From: Pseudomonas putida
GTDB taxonomy: Bacteria > Pseudomonadota > Gammaproteobacteria > Pseudomonadales > Pseudomonadaceae
Direction: 5' to 3'
Length of the DNA: 64,000 bases
NCBI RefSeq assembly: GCF_004357765.1
Contig: NZ_SMTE01000002.1
Coordinates: forward strand, 124,001 to 188,000
Positions 53,432 to 61,881 of the stretch are shown here, piece after piece. The position numbers and the translations under genes are program-made. Below the pieces are notes generated by a model. It saw only the letters and a program-made list of their open reading frames with translations. It did not search any database and was not told where the DNA came from. Position 1 is the stretch's first letter. Each line of letters begins with the position of its first letter.

Positions 53432-54667
53432 ATGCACCATCCAAAAGGCGACACGCAAGCCGATTTCATTCGCCTGGACGAAACTGGCGACGTAGGCACC
53501 CTGTGCATCGCCCCAGACGTCAGCGACTCACTGCTGCTGACAGGTGACTCGCAGGGGGATACCCCTACATTCACCCTGTCGCGTCTCAATAGCGATGGCT
53601 CCGAAAAGCTCTTGGCAACCCACAGTTTCGGGGATGACGAGGAACTGTTCTTTGGGCTGTCCGCGCACGTCAGCCCAGACCAGACGATCTTTCTGGCAGG
53701 TGCCTTGTGGGGAGACGATCTCTACCCGGCGGTTGCACGAATGAAGGCGACCGGGCCACTGGACACTTCGTTTGGCGACCACGGCGTACGGATTTTTCGA
53801 GATCTGACAGCCTCCCGGGCCCCAACTGCCGGAATATCCTCCCATCAAAAGCGTGGAGCCAAGCTGAATGCGACCCACGGCTCCCCGTCCCATACGACCC
53901 GGGTCGTCCTGCCCGACGGTGGCTACCTGGTAGCGTCGGCCGAGACCGGGTATCTGTTGCGGATTACCCATGACGGCGAACTCGATGCCAGTTTTGCGGG
54001 TGGTGGCAAGCTATTACCGACCCCACCAGGCGTTGCCGACTTCGAATTGACCAACGCAACACTCCGGGGCGACAACATCATCCTGCTGATCGGCAACTCT
54101 GGTAGCAAAGGGATTGTGGCGAGCTACGATCTATCCGGACAGCCTACGGATGGGTTCCTCGACCAGGCGGTCGTGGAAATCGAGCATGAAGAGGGCGTGA
54201 ACCTGAGAAACCTGTCCTTCTCACCCGATGGAAAAGTCTTGAACATCGTCGGCATGACCTACGTGAGCGGCCAACGACGCGGATTGCTGGCCCGTATCGA
54301 CGCCTACAAAGGCAGTGCCGACGCAATGTTCAACAACGGCCAGCCGTTCCATCTCACATTCGAAAACCAAGAGACATCGTTCTTGCAGGTGGCATCCCGG
54401 TTGAATCAAGACCAGGAGGAACGCATCTATGCAGTTGGAGGAAGACTCGCCTTTCCCACGCCAGGCTACATCGCGGCAGCCTTCGACAAACGAGGACTGG
54501 CCAATGATGACTTCTTGGACGGTGTCGCAACCGGTACCGAGACCACGATGGCAACAAGCGTAGCCCTGCTCCAAGCTCCGCCACGACTGGTGATCGGTGG
54601 CGGGGTTCGTAGGAAGGATAGCGGTGACTCACAGGGATTCGTGGCGATACATCCGCTCAGCGCTTGA
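53432..54667 (+). CDS. Uncharacterised delta-60-repeat (beta-propeller-like) protein
   Basis: This 411-residue protein of unknown function carries degenerate delta-60-type repeats: GPLDTSFGDHGVRIF (~108), GELDASFAGGGKL (~182), GQPTDGFLDQAVVEI (~236) and GSADAMFNNGQPFHL (~295), each ahead of hydrophobic strands such as DNIILLIGNSG. There is no signal peptide or membrane segment. The ATG at 53432 has a GAGAGGTG ribosome-binding site; a start 14 codons upstream is less likely. Codon and base use look more relaxed than in the neighbours (more A and T at third positions), hinting at horizontal origin. Its end overlaps waaA by 11 bases on the other strand. Confidence 0.8.
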   Translation: MHHPKGDTQADFIRLDETGDVGTLCIAPDVSDSLLLTGDSQGDTPTFTLSRLNSDGSEKLLATHSFGDDEELFFGLSAHVSPDQTIFLAGALWGDDLYPAVARMKATGPLDTSFGDHGVRIFRDLTASRAPTAGISSHQKRGAKLNATHGSPSHTTRVVLPDGGYLVASAETGYLLRITHDGELDASFAGGGKLLPTPPGVADFELTNATLRGDNIILLIGNSGSKGIVASYDLSGQPTDGFLDQAVVEIEHEEGVNLRNLSFSPDGKVLNIVGMTYVSGQRRGLLARIDAYKGSADAMFNNGQPFHLTFENQETSFLQVASRLNQDQEERIYAVGGRLAFPTPGYIAAAFDKRGLANDDFLDGVATGTETTMATSVALLQAPPRLVIGGGVRRKDSGDSQGFVAIHPLSA

Positions 54668-55931
54668 TCAGGCGCCCAAGCCCGTCCAGCAGACGATGCA
54701 GCGCACCTTGGTTGCGCTGCATCACTTTTTGCCCTGCCGCCCCCATGCGCACCGCGTCCTGCGGTAATTCGACCAGCTGCCGAACGACCGCTGCCAGGCC
54801 GCTTGCATCCTCCACCTGTCGCAACGCCCCTGCCTCACGCAACATCGCGCTGATTTCCTGGAAGTTGAACACATGCGGCCCCATGATCACCGGCAGGGCC
54901 AGGGCCGCCGGCTCCAGCGGATTGTGGCCTCCGGTGGCGACCAGGCTGCCACCGACGAAGGCGATATCAGCCAGGGCATAAAGGAACAGCAATTCGCCCA
55001 TGGTGTCGCCAAGCAGTACCGCGGTCTGCGCATCCACCGCCGCCCCTGAAGAGCGTTGCACCGTGGTGAACTGCTCGCTGCACAACGTATGCACCGCAGC
55101 GAAACGCTCAGGATGACGAGGCACCAGAATCAGCAGCGCATCGCCATGCACCTGCAGCAACTGCCGGTGCGCCTGCAGGATCAACGCATCCTCGCCCTCG
55201 TGGGTACTGGCAGCGATCCACACCGGGCGCTGGGTAGCGCCCCACTGCTCACGCAGCGCGTGCGCCCGTGGCACCAGCCGCTCGTCGACCTTGAGGTCGA
55301 ACTTGATCGAACCGGTCACCTGCACGCACTCGGGCCGCGCGCCCAGGTCACGAAAACGCTGCGCCTCGGTTTCGGTCTGCACCGCGATCAGGCTCATTTC
55401 GGCGAGCATCGGTCGGGTCAGCTTGGCAAAACGCGCATAGCCGCGCGCCGAACGCTCGGACAAGCGCGCGTTGGCCAAAGCCACGGGAATGCCGCGCTTG
55501 GCACACTGATGGATATGGTTCGGCCACAGTTCGGTTTCCATGATGATGCCCAGACGCGGACGGACATGGTCGAGGAAGCGTGCCGCGGCCCAGGGTAGAT
55601 CGTAGGGCAGGTAGCAATGCTGTACACGCGGCTCGCCTTCGAACAACGCGCGAATTCGCTCGGAGCCGGTCGGGGTCATGCAGGTCAGCGTGATCGGCAT
55701 GCCCGGATAGGCCTTGAGCAGCGCGCGCACCATCGGCGCCGCGGCGATGCTTTCGCCCACCGACACAGCATGCACCCAGATCCCGCCCTGCTGCATCGGC
55801 GGCAGGTTGCAAGCGAAGCGCTCGGCGATACGCTGGCGATAGGCCGGCGCCTTGCGCGCACGCAGGTACAGGCGCAGCGCAACCAGTGGCAGGCCCAGGT
55901 GGAAGAGCAAGGTATAGAGAGTTCTGTTCAT
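54657..55931 (-). CDS. waaA: 3-deoxy-D-manno-octulosonic acid transferase WaaA
   Basis: This 424-residue membrane-associated glycosyltransferase adds Kdo residues to lipid IVA in lipopolysaccharide core synthesis. An N-terminal membrane anchor (MNRTLYTLLFHLGLPLVALRL) is followed by GGIWVHAVSVGESIAAAPMV, the acceptor-domain MTPTGSERI, IIMETELWPN and the donor-domain motifs FVGGSLVATGGHNPLEPAAL. The ATG at 55931 is chosen; the frame extends well upstream through the LysR gene. It lies 11 bp after the LysR gene on the same strand. Confidence 0.96.
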   Translation of the reverse strand: MNRTLYTLLFHLGLPLVALRLYLRARKAPAYRQRIAERFACNLPPMQQGGIWVHAVSVGESIAAAPMVRALLKAYPGMPITLTCMTPTGSERIRALFEGEPRVQHCYLPYDLPWAAARFLDHVRPRLGIIMETELWPNHIHQCAKRGIPVALANARLSERSARGYARFAKLTRPMLAEMSLIAVQTETEAQRFRDLGARPECVQVTGSIKFDLKVDERLVPRAHALREQWGATQRPVWIAASTHEGEDALILQAHRQLLQVHGDALLILVPRHPERFAAVHTLCSEQFTTVQRSSGAAVDAQTAVLLGDTMGELLFLYALADIAFVGGSLVATGGHNPLEPAALALPVIMGPHVFNFQEISAMLREAGALRQVEDASGLAAVVRQLVELPQDAVRMGAAGQKVMQRNQGALHRLLDGLGRLIKR

Positions 55932-55942
55932 GGCGGCGGAGT

Positions 55943-56833
55943 TTAACCGATCGCGCGCAGGTGCACCGCAAAGCGCTCGGCCAACCATTGCGCGGCGGGC
56001 CCCAGCGGCTCGTCGCGACGCCAGGCCAGCTCGACCACCAGCGCCGGCGGACACCACTCGCAATCGAGCTCCACCATGTGCGCCTGATAGGTGGGGTACT
56101 GCACCACGTGACGCGGCAGCCAGGCCCAACCCAAGCCACGCATCAGCAGTTCGGCCATGGCGTAGAAACTGTCGGCGCGCCAGACCTGCGGACTGACCAC
56201 CTCTCCCCCGGGGTAGCCACTTTCCTGCGGCGTGATCAGCAGCTGGCGGTAACGCGCCAACTGCTGGCAGGTCACTCTGCCCTGCCCGGCCAAGGGATGG
56301 CCGGCCGCGCACACCGTGACCATTTCCACACTGCCCAGGGCCCGCCGCTCCAGCGAGGCAGGCATCCGCTCATGATTGAAGAACAGCCCCAGGTCGGCGC
56401 GCCGCTCTACCAACTTGCGGGCGACATCGCCCTGGGCACCACTGGCCAGTTGCACCTGCAGGTACGGATAACGGCTGGCCAACTCGTCCAGGCTGTCGAT
56501 TACCGGTTGATAAGGCATGGCTTCATCCTGAGCCACGCGCAGCAACGCTTCCTGGCCACGCATCAGGGCCAGCGCCCGGCCTTCAAGGCGCTCACACTGG
56601 CGCAACAGTTCATGGGCATCTTCGAGCAGAGCAGCGCCGTTCTCGGTCAGCTTCGGCTGCCGCCCACTGCTGCGGTCGAACAAGGCGACGCCAAGGTCCG
56701 CTTCGAGCAGCGCGATGGCGTTGCTGATCGCCGATTGCGCTTTGTGCTGCTCACGGGCGACGGCGGAGAACGAGCGCAACTCCACGACACGCACGAAGGT
56801 GCGCAGTTGTTCCAGATTCCACTGGGGAGGCAT
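55943..56833 (-). CDS. LysR family transcriptional regulator
   Basis: This 296-residue regulator has an N-terminal winged helix-turn-helix (MPPQWNLEQLRTFVRVVELR; SFSAVAREQHKAQSAISNAI) and a C-terminal effector-binding domain (~90-295). AGGAGA lies upstream of the ATG at 56833. It diverges from the SMR pump gene across an 86-bp space, so the pump operon is a likely target. The effector is unknown. Confidence 0.92.
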   Translation of the reverse strand: MPPQWNLEQLRTFVRVVELRSFSAVAREQHKAQSAISNAIALLEADLGVALFDRSSGRQPKLTENGAALLEDAHELLRQCERLEGRALALMRGQEALLRVAQDEAMPYQPVIDSLDELASRYPYLQVQLASGAQGDVARKLVERRADLGLFFNHERMPASLERRALGSVEMVTVCAAGHPLAGQGRVTCQQLARYRQLLITPQESGYPGGEVVSPQVWRADSFYAMAELLMRGLGWAWLPRHVVQYPTYQAHMVELDCEWCPPALVVELAWRRDEPLGPAAQWLAERFAVHLRAIG

Positions 56834-56919
56834 CGACCTATCTCCTGAACAGATAGGTAATGACTTTACCCCATACCAGCTACCTCTAGAATACGCTCCA
56901 GTCCCTGGAGATTCCCACC

Positions 56920-57252
56920 ATGAATGCATACACCTACCTGGCCATCGCCATTTGCGCCGAAGTCATCGCCACTGCGTCCATGAAGGCGGTCAAGGGCCTT
57001 AGCACGCCGCTGCCGTTGCTGTTGATGGTATGTGGCTATGCCGTCGCCTTCTGGATGCTGACCCTGGTGGTACGCAGCATTCCGGTGGGAATCGCCTACG
57101 CCATCTGGTCGGGCTTGGGCATCGTGCTGATCAGCGCCGTAGCGCTGGTGATCTACGGGCAGAAACTGGACGTCCCGGCCATGCTGGGCATGGCCATGAT
57201 CGTCGGCGGCGTGGTGGTGATCCAGGTGTTCTCCAAGACCGTCGGACACTGA
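56920..57252 (+). CDS. emrE: Small multidrug resistance (EmrE-type) efflux protein
   Basis: This 110-residue protein has four membrane helices. The essential proton- and drug-binding Glu is Glu14 in ICAEVIATASMK, and GIAYAIWSGLGIVLIS carries the Trp typical of the EmrE subgroup. It exports cationic toxic compounds as a dimer. It is divergent from a LysR regulator and is followed after 53 bp by an FAD oxidoreductase on the same strand. Confidence 0.93.
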   Translation: MNAYTYLAIAICAEVIATASMKAVKGLSTPLPLLLMVCGYAVAFWMLTLVVRSIPVGIAYAIWSGLGIVLISAVALVIYGQKLDVPAMLGMAMIVGGVVVIQVFSKTVGH

Positions 57253-57305
57253 TCGTTCGCACACCCTGTATACTTGCCAGCTGTCCCAGTCTTCGAGGTA
57301 CTGCC

Positions 57306-58481
57306 ATGCCATCTGCCATTTCCACTGACGTGCTGATCGTCGGCGCCGGGGTCGCAGGCCTCTGGCTCAATGCCCGGCTGCGTCGCCTGGGCTATTCGAC
57401 GGTACTGGTGGAACGCGCCACCCTCGGTGGCGAACAGACGGTCAAGTCCCAAGGTATCATCCATGGCGGCACCAAGTACGCCTTGCACGGCGCATTGACC
57501 GGCGCCTCGGAGGCCATCGCCGACATGCCGCGACGCTGGCGCGAGGCCCTGGCCGGCAACGGTGAGCTGGATCTGAGCGCTACCCGGCTGCTGTCCGATG
57601 CCCACTATCTGTGGTCGCCCGGCACCCTGGCCGGCAACCTGACCAGCTTCTTCGCCAGCAAGGCCGTGCGCAGCCGGGTCGAACAGGTCAAGGGCGAGCA
57701 ACTGCCTCCCGCTCTGCAGGACCGCGCGTTCAAGGGCAAGGTGTATCGCCTTTCCGAGCTGGTGATCGACGTGCCGAGCCTGCTGGCCAACCTGGCCGAC
57801 CTGGCCGGTGATAGCCTGCTGGCTGGCGAGCGCATCGAGCCCCTGCGCGAGGGGGACGAACTGGTCGGCCTGAGCGTCGACGCTCGGCAGATCCGCGCGC
57901 AACGTATCGTGCTCAGTGCCGGCGGCGGTACCGCAGATATCCTGCACGCCCTGGGCTTGGAGCAGCCGGCCATGCAACTGCGGCCACTGCACATGGTCAT
58001 GGCCAAGGGGCCGAACCTCAAACCCCTGTATGCCCACTGCCTGGGCGGCGGGCCAAAGCCACGTGTGACCGTCACGACCCATCCGGCAGCCGATGGCCAG
58101 TGGGTCTGGTACCTCGGCGGAGATCTGGCCGAAGCCGATGGCGTGGCCCGCGAGCCTGCGGCGCAGATCGCCGCCGCGCAAAAGGAAATCGCCAACCTGC
58201 TGCCATGGGTCGACCAGGGTCAGGTGCGCTGGGCCACCCTGCGCGTCGACCGCGCCGAGCCCGCGCAAACGGGCCTGGTGCGTCCGGACAACGCTTTCCT
58301 CGCTGAACAGCAACGCCTGCTGGTCGGCTGGCCGACCAAACTGGCGCTGGCACCGGATTTCAGCGACCGTGTCCTGGCCAGCCTGGAACGCGATGGCGTG
58401 CGCCCCATGGCCCAGCCCGAGCTCGCCGACCTGCCGCGTCCGACCCTCGGCGTGCCGGCCTGGGAGCGCTTGCTGCCATGA
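57306..58481 (+). CDS. FAD-dependent oxidoreductase
   Basis: This 391-residue protein begins with an FAD-binding Rossmann fold, VLIVGAGVAGLWLNARL (GxGxxG), with the second half of the motif YSTVLVER. The SQGIIHGGTKYAL segment resembles the DAO-type (D-amino-acid oxidase) family. Substrate cannot be assigned. GAGG lies upstream of the ATG at 57306. Its stop overlaps the next start (ATGA), so it is coupled to an aldo/keto reductase. Confidence 0.88.
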   Translation: MPSAISTDVLIVGAGVAGLWLNARLRRLGYSTVLVERATLGGEQTVKSQGIIHGGTKYALHGALTGASEAIADMPRRWREALAGNGELDLSATRLLSDAHYLWSPGTLAGNLTSFFASKAVRSRVEQVKGEQLPPALQDRAFKGKVYRLSELVIDVPSLLANLADLAGDSLLAGERIEPLREGDELVGLSVDARQIRAQRIVLSAGGGTADILHALGLEQPAMQLRPLHMVMAKGPNLKPLYAHCLGGGPKPRVTVTTHPAADGQWVWYLGGDLAEADGVAREPAAQIAAAQKEIANLLPWVDQGQVRWATLRVDRAEPAQTGLVRPDNAFLAEQQRLLVGWPTKLALAPDFSDRVLASLERDGVRPMAQPELADLPRPTLGVPAWERLLP

Positions 58482-59290
58482 GCCTGCCGACCCTGCACGA
58501 CTTCCACCGCCCCCTGGGCAGCACCGGCTTCCAGGTGTCGCCCCTCGGCCTGGGCACGGTCAAGCTCGGCCGCGACCAGGGCGTGAAGTATCCCAGCGGT
58601 TTCACCATTCCCGCCGACGACGAGGCCGGTCTGCTGTTGAACCAGGCCCGCGACCTGGGGATCAACCTGATCGACACTGCACCGGCTTATGGCCGAAGTG
58701 AGGAGCGACTGGGTCCACTGCTGCGCGGCCAACGCGACGCGTGGGTGATCGTCAGCAAGGTCGGTGAAGAGTTCGACAACGGACTTTCGCACTTCGACTT
58801 CAGCGCCGCCCACACCCGCCGCTCGGTAGAGCGCAGCCTGCGACGTCTGGAAACCGACCGCATCGACCTGGTGCTGGTGCATTCCGACGGTAACGATCTG
58901 GCGATCCTCGAGCAACAGGAGGTCTACCAGACCCTGGCCGAGCTCAAGCGCGAGGGTAAGATTCTTGGCTACGGTTTCTCCGGCAAAACCGCCGCAGGAG
59001 GCCTCAAGGCACTGGAACAGGGTGATTGCGCCATGGTTACCTACAACCTCAACGAGCAGGCCGAGCGACCGGTACTGGACTACGCTGCCGCGCACGGTAA
59101 GGCCATTCTGGTAAAGAAGGCTCTGGCCAGCGGACACATCTGCCTGGCGCCGGGAGTGGACCCGGTACAGGCCAGCTTCGAGTTGCTGTTCTCCCATCCA
59201 GGCGTCAGCAGTGCTATCGTCGGCACCATCAATCCGCTGCATCTGGCCCATAACGTGGCCACCGTCGCCCGCATCCTGGGCCAGCATTGA
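58478..59290 (+). CDS. Aldo/keto reductase
   Basis: This 270-residue NADPH-dependent reductase shows the family tetrad: Asp and Tyr in LIDTAPAYGRSEERLG, Lys in VIVSKVGEEF and His in DLVLVHSDG. The C-terminal NADP-binding part contains SAIVGTINPLHLAHNV. Physiological substrate unknown. It is translationally coupled to the preceding FAD oxidoreductase. Confidence 0.92.
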   Translation: MSLPTLHDFHRPLGSTGFQVSPLGLGTVKLGRDQGVKYPSGFTIPADDEAGLLLNQARDLGINLIDTAPAYGRSEERLGPLLRGQRDAWVIVSKVGEEFDNGLSHFDFSAAHTRRSVERSLRRLETDRIDLVLVHSDGNDLAILEQQEVYQTLAELKREGKILGYGFSGKTAAGGLKALEQGDCAMVTYNLNEQAERPVLDYAAAHGKAILVKKALASGHICLAPGVDPVQASFELLFSHPGVSSAIVGTINPLHLAHNVATVARILGQH

Positions 59291-59330
59291 GCCGCGCCCG
59301 CCAGGGCGCACCGACGCAAGGAGGAGCCTC

Positions 59331-60299
59331 GTGCCGCGAACGTTGATCCGCAAGAATCCGAGCAATTTCAAGACCCTGCCTCTGCATGTCGAGGCTACCC
59401 CGGAAGGACTGGCCTACCAGAGCATCGGCATGCCGCTGAATTTCAGCCAGACCCAGCAACGCCGGCGTGCCATCCAACTGCCCGATCCACAACGCTTCGT
59501 CACCGAATTGGCCAACCTTGGGGTTTCCGTGCGTCTGACCCTGCACTGGCAAAACCGCGACTTCTGGGTACTGGTCCGCCAGCGGCGCCAGGACCGAGGC
59601 GACGTGGTGCTCAAGCTGATTTCCGGCTACGTCCCGGCTCAGGAGTTGAACCTGCCACTGCACACAGCCGTGCAGGAGGTGGCCGAAGAATGCCTGCTGG
59701 AGACACCTGAAGGCTGGCTGGGCGGGCGCTTCAATGACACTTGGCTGCCTGCCCCCTATGCCGCGGCCCTGCATTACCGTGAAACCCTGCCTTTCGTGCT
59801 GACGCCCCAGTCCGGCGCCGCCCGTCCCGTGCACTGCGCCAACCTGATGTTGCTGGAACGACCACGGGCCTACGTTCATCTGCCTACGGCGTCACTGCAG
59901 CTGATCTACGACATGCGCTTGCAGGTGCCACGGGAGGCCAAGAAGCTCAGCCTGTTTCACGTCGACGAACGCCTGGAAGGCGATCAACTGGTGGCCCGCC
60001 TCAATCGCAAACGCCCTGACCTGTACCTGATGCCGCTCAAGGACGGACAGCCGCTTGCCGAGCTGTATACCTTGCGCCGGGACGAATTGGTACGCGCCAG
60101 CACACGCGGGCTGTACCTGGCCGAAAGCTTTGCCCGGCAAGAGGGGTGGGTGGTCGAGGATGAGCGGATTCGCTGGAAGGACTGGGTGAAGCAGCAAGGG
60201 CTGGAAGAACCCAAGCCGAATCGCTCGTCGCACCTGCAACGCTTTGGCGACAAGGCTCGGGCACTGCTGGCGCGAGCGCGGACTTCGATACACAAATGA
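59331..60299 (+). CDS. Conserved protein of unknown function with a Nudix-like segment
   Basis: This 322-residue soluble protein starts at a GTG preceded by an excellent ribosome-binding site (AAGGAGGAG, five bases before the GTG). Residues ~119-129 (HTAVQEVAEEC) resemble the helix of a Nudix box (EX2EE) but the surrounding glycines are absent, so activity is doubtful. I see no Walker motif, signal peptide or membrane helix. It lies 40 bp after the aldo/keto reductase and ends before a hairpin facing hldE. Confidence 0.8.
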   Translation: MPRTLIRKNPSNFKTLPLHVEATPEGLAYQSIGMPLNFSQTQQRRRAIQLPDPQRFVTELANLGVSVRLTLHWQNRDFWVLVRQRRQDRGDVVLKLISGYVPAQELNLPLHTAVQEVAEECLLETPEGWLGGRFNDTWLPAPYAAALHYRETLPFVLTPQSGAARPVHCANLMLLERPRAYVHLPTASLQLIYDMRLQVPREAKKLSLFHVDERLEGDQLVARLNRKRPDLYLMPLKDGQPLAELYTLRRDELVRASTRGLYLAESFARQEGWVVEDERIRWKDWVKQQGLEEPKPNRSSHLQRFGDKARALLARARTSIHK

Positions 60300-60302
60300 A
60301 CG

Positions 60303-60325
60303 TCGGGGCCGCTGCGCGGCCCCGA
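60303..60325. terminator. Hairpin between convergent genes
   Basis: A 10-bp stem TCGGGGCCGC/GCGGCCCCGA with a 3-nt loop lies between the stops of the unknown gene and hldE. No clear T-run follows on either strand, so termination is plausible but not certain. Confidence 0.5.
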
Positions 60326-60330
60326 TAGCG

Positions 60331-61752
60331 TCAGTTCTTGCGGATTTTCTCGACGATGGCCGTGGTCGAGCTGTTTTCAACCAGCCCCAGCACCTTCACG
60401 GTACCGCCATAGCCCTTCACCAGATCAGCCCCGACCACCTGGTCGATGCCGTAGTCGCCGCCCTTGACCAGCACATCGGGCTTGACCTCGGCCAGCAGAT
60501 TTTCCGGGGTGTCCTCGGGGAAGCTGATGACCCAGTCCACCGCTCCCAGTCCAGCCAGCACGGCCATGCGCCGATCGACACTGTTGATCGGACGACCTGG
60601 CCCCTTGAGGCGGCTGACGGAAGCGTCGTCGTTGACCGCGACGATCAGGCGATCTCCCTGGGCACGAGCTTGCTCCAGGTAGGTCACATGCCCGGCGTGG
60701 AGGATGTCGAAGCAACCATTGGTGAACACGATCTTCTCGTTGTGCGCGCGCGCATCGTCGATCGCCAGCAGCAGTTGCTCCAGACCCAGCACCCCGCGCT
60801 CGGAGCCCTCTTCGCGCTGGATCGCGCGGCGCAACTCCGGGGCGCTGATGGCCGCGGTACCCAGTTTGCCGACCACGATTCCCGCAGCCAGGTTGGCCAG
60901 GGCGACGGCATGGGGCAGGTCCTCGCCAGCCGCGATGGCCACGGCGAGGGTGGAGATGACGGTATCGCCGGCACCGGTGACATCGAACACTTCACGGGCC
61001 CGCGCCGGCAGGTGCAATGCGGGTTGACCGGTACGCAGCAGGGTCATGCCATGTTCGCCGCGGGTCACCAGCAGTGCGCCCAGGTCGAGATCCTGCAGCA
61101 GTTGCAGGCCCTTGGCGACCAACTCGTTCTCGTCGGCGCAACGACCGACGATGGTTTCGAACTCGCTGAGGTTCGGAGTGATGAGGCTCGCACCACGGTA
61201 GATGGTGAAGTCCTTGCCCTTGGGGTCGGCCAGCACCGGAATACCACGGGCGCGGGCCGCCTCGATCAGGCCCTGTGGGTCTTTCAGGGCGCCTTTGCCG
61301 TAGTCGGACAGCACCAGCACCTTGACGCCTTCGAGCAAGCTGTCGACCTGGGTGCCCAATGAAACCGCATCAGTGGCGAACGGCTGCTCGAAATCAATGC
61401 GCAGCAGTTGCTGATGACGGCTCATGACCCGCAGCTTGACGATCGTCGGCTGATGCGCAATGCGCTGGAACAACGAGCGAACGCCAGCGGCCTGGAGGCT
61501 GTTGGCCAGACTTTCGGCGGCCTCGTCCTGGCCGGTGACGCCAACCAGTGAGGCCGGCGCACCGAGGGCAGCGATGTTCAAGGCGACGTTGGCCGCGCCA
61601 CCGGGGCGGTCCTCGATTTGATCGACCTTGACCACCGGCACCGGCGCTTCCGGCGAAATACGCGAAGTACCGCCATGCCAGTAGCGGTCGAGCATGACAT
61701 CGCCGACCACCAGTACCGGGGCTTGATCGAAACGCGGCATGGACAACTTCAT
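60331..61752 (-). CDS. hldE: Bifunctional heptose kinase/adenylyltransferase HldE
   Basis: This 473-residue fusion makes ADP-heptose for lipopolysaccharide core. The N-terminal PfkB kinase domain has GGAANVALNIAALG and the catalytic GAGDTVISTLAVAI; the C-terminal adenylyltransferase domain has FTNGCFDILHAGHVTYL and SVSRLKGPGRPIN. Length is standard. The ATG at 61752 (MKLSMPRFDQA) is chosen over a start 19 codons upstream. It is 129 bp downstream of msbA on the same strand; that gap holds an 8-bp GC-rich hairpin (61851-61871). Confidence 0.97.
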   Translation of the reverse strand: MKLSMPRFDQAPVLVVGDVMLDRYWHGGTSRISPEAPVPVVKVDQIEDRPGGAANVALNIAALGAPASLVGVTGQDEAAESLANSLQAAGVRSLFQRIAHQPTIVKLRVMSRHQQLLRIDFEQPFATDAVSLGTQVDSLLEGVKVLVLSDYGKGALKDPQGLIEAARARGIPVLADPKGKDFTIYRGASLITPNLSEFETIVGRCADENELVAKGLQLLQDLDLGALLVTRGEHGMTLLRTGQPALHLPARAREVFDVTGAGDTVISTLAVAIAAGEDLPHAVALANLAAGIVVGKLGTAAISAPELRRAIQREEGSERGVLGLEQLLLAIDDARAHNEKIVFTNGCFDILHAGHVTYLEQARAQGDRLIVAVNDDASVSRLKGPGRPINSVDRRMAVLAGLGAVDWVISFPEDTPENLLAEVKPDVLVKGGDYGIDQVVGADLVKGYGGTVKVLGLVENSSTTAIVEKIRKN

Positions 61753-61881
61753 GGGCAACCCAAAAGAAATAATGAACAGGGGCAGGATATTAGCACAGGG
61801 CCGGCGCAAGCCTTACTGGCTGTTGGGCTGTGGAAATTCCCGGTGACGATCGGGGCCGTGTTCCGGCCCCGTAATGATGTT

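Noticed and set aside
54657-56312. An extended 551-residue version of WaaA reaching into the LysR gene
   Set aside because: The extra N-terminal part is out of frame with the LysR gene and unlike any Kdo transferase; the ATG at 55931 gives the normal length and anchor.
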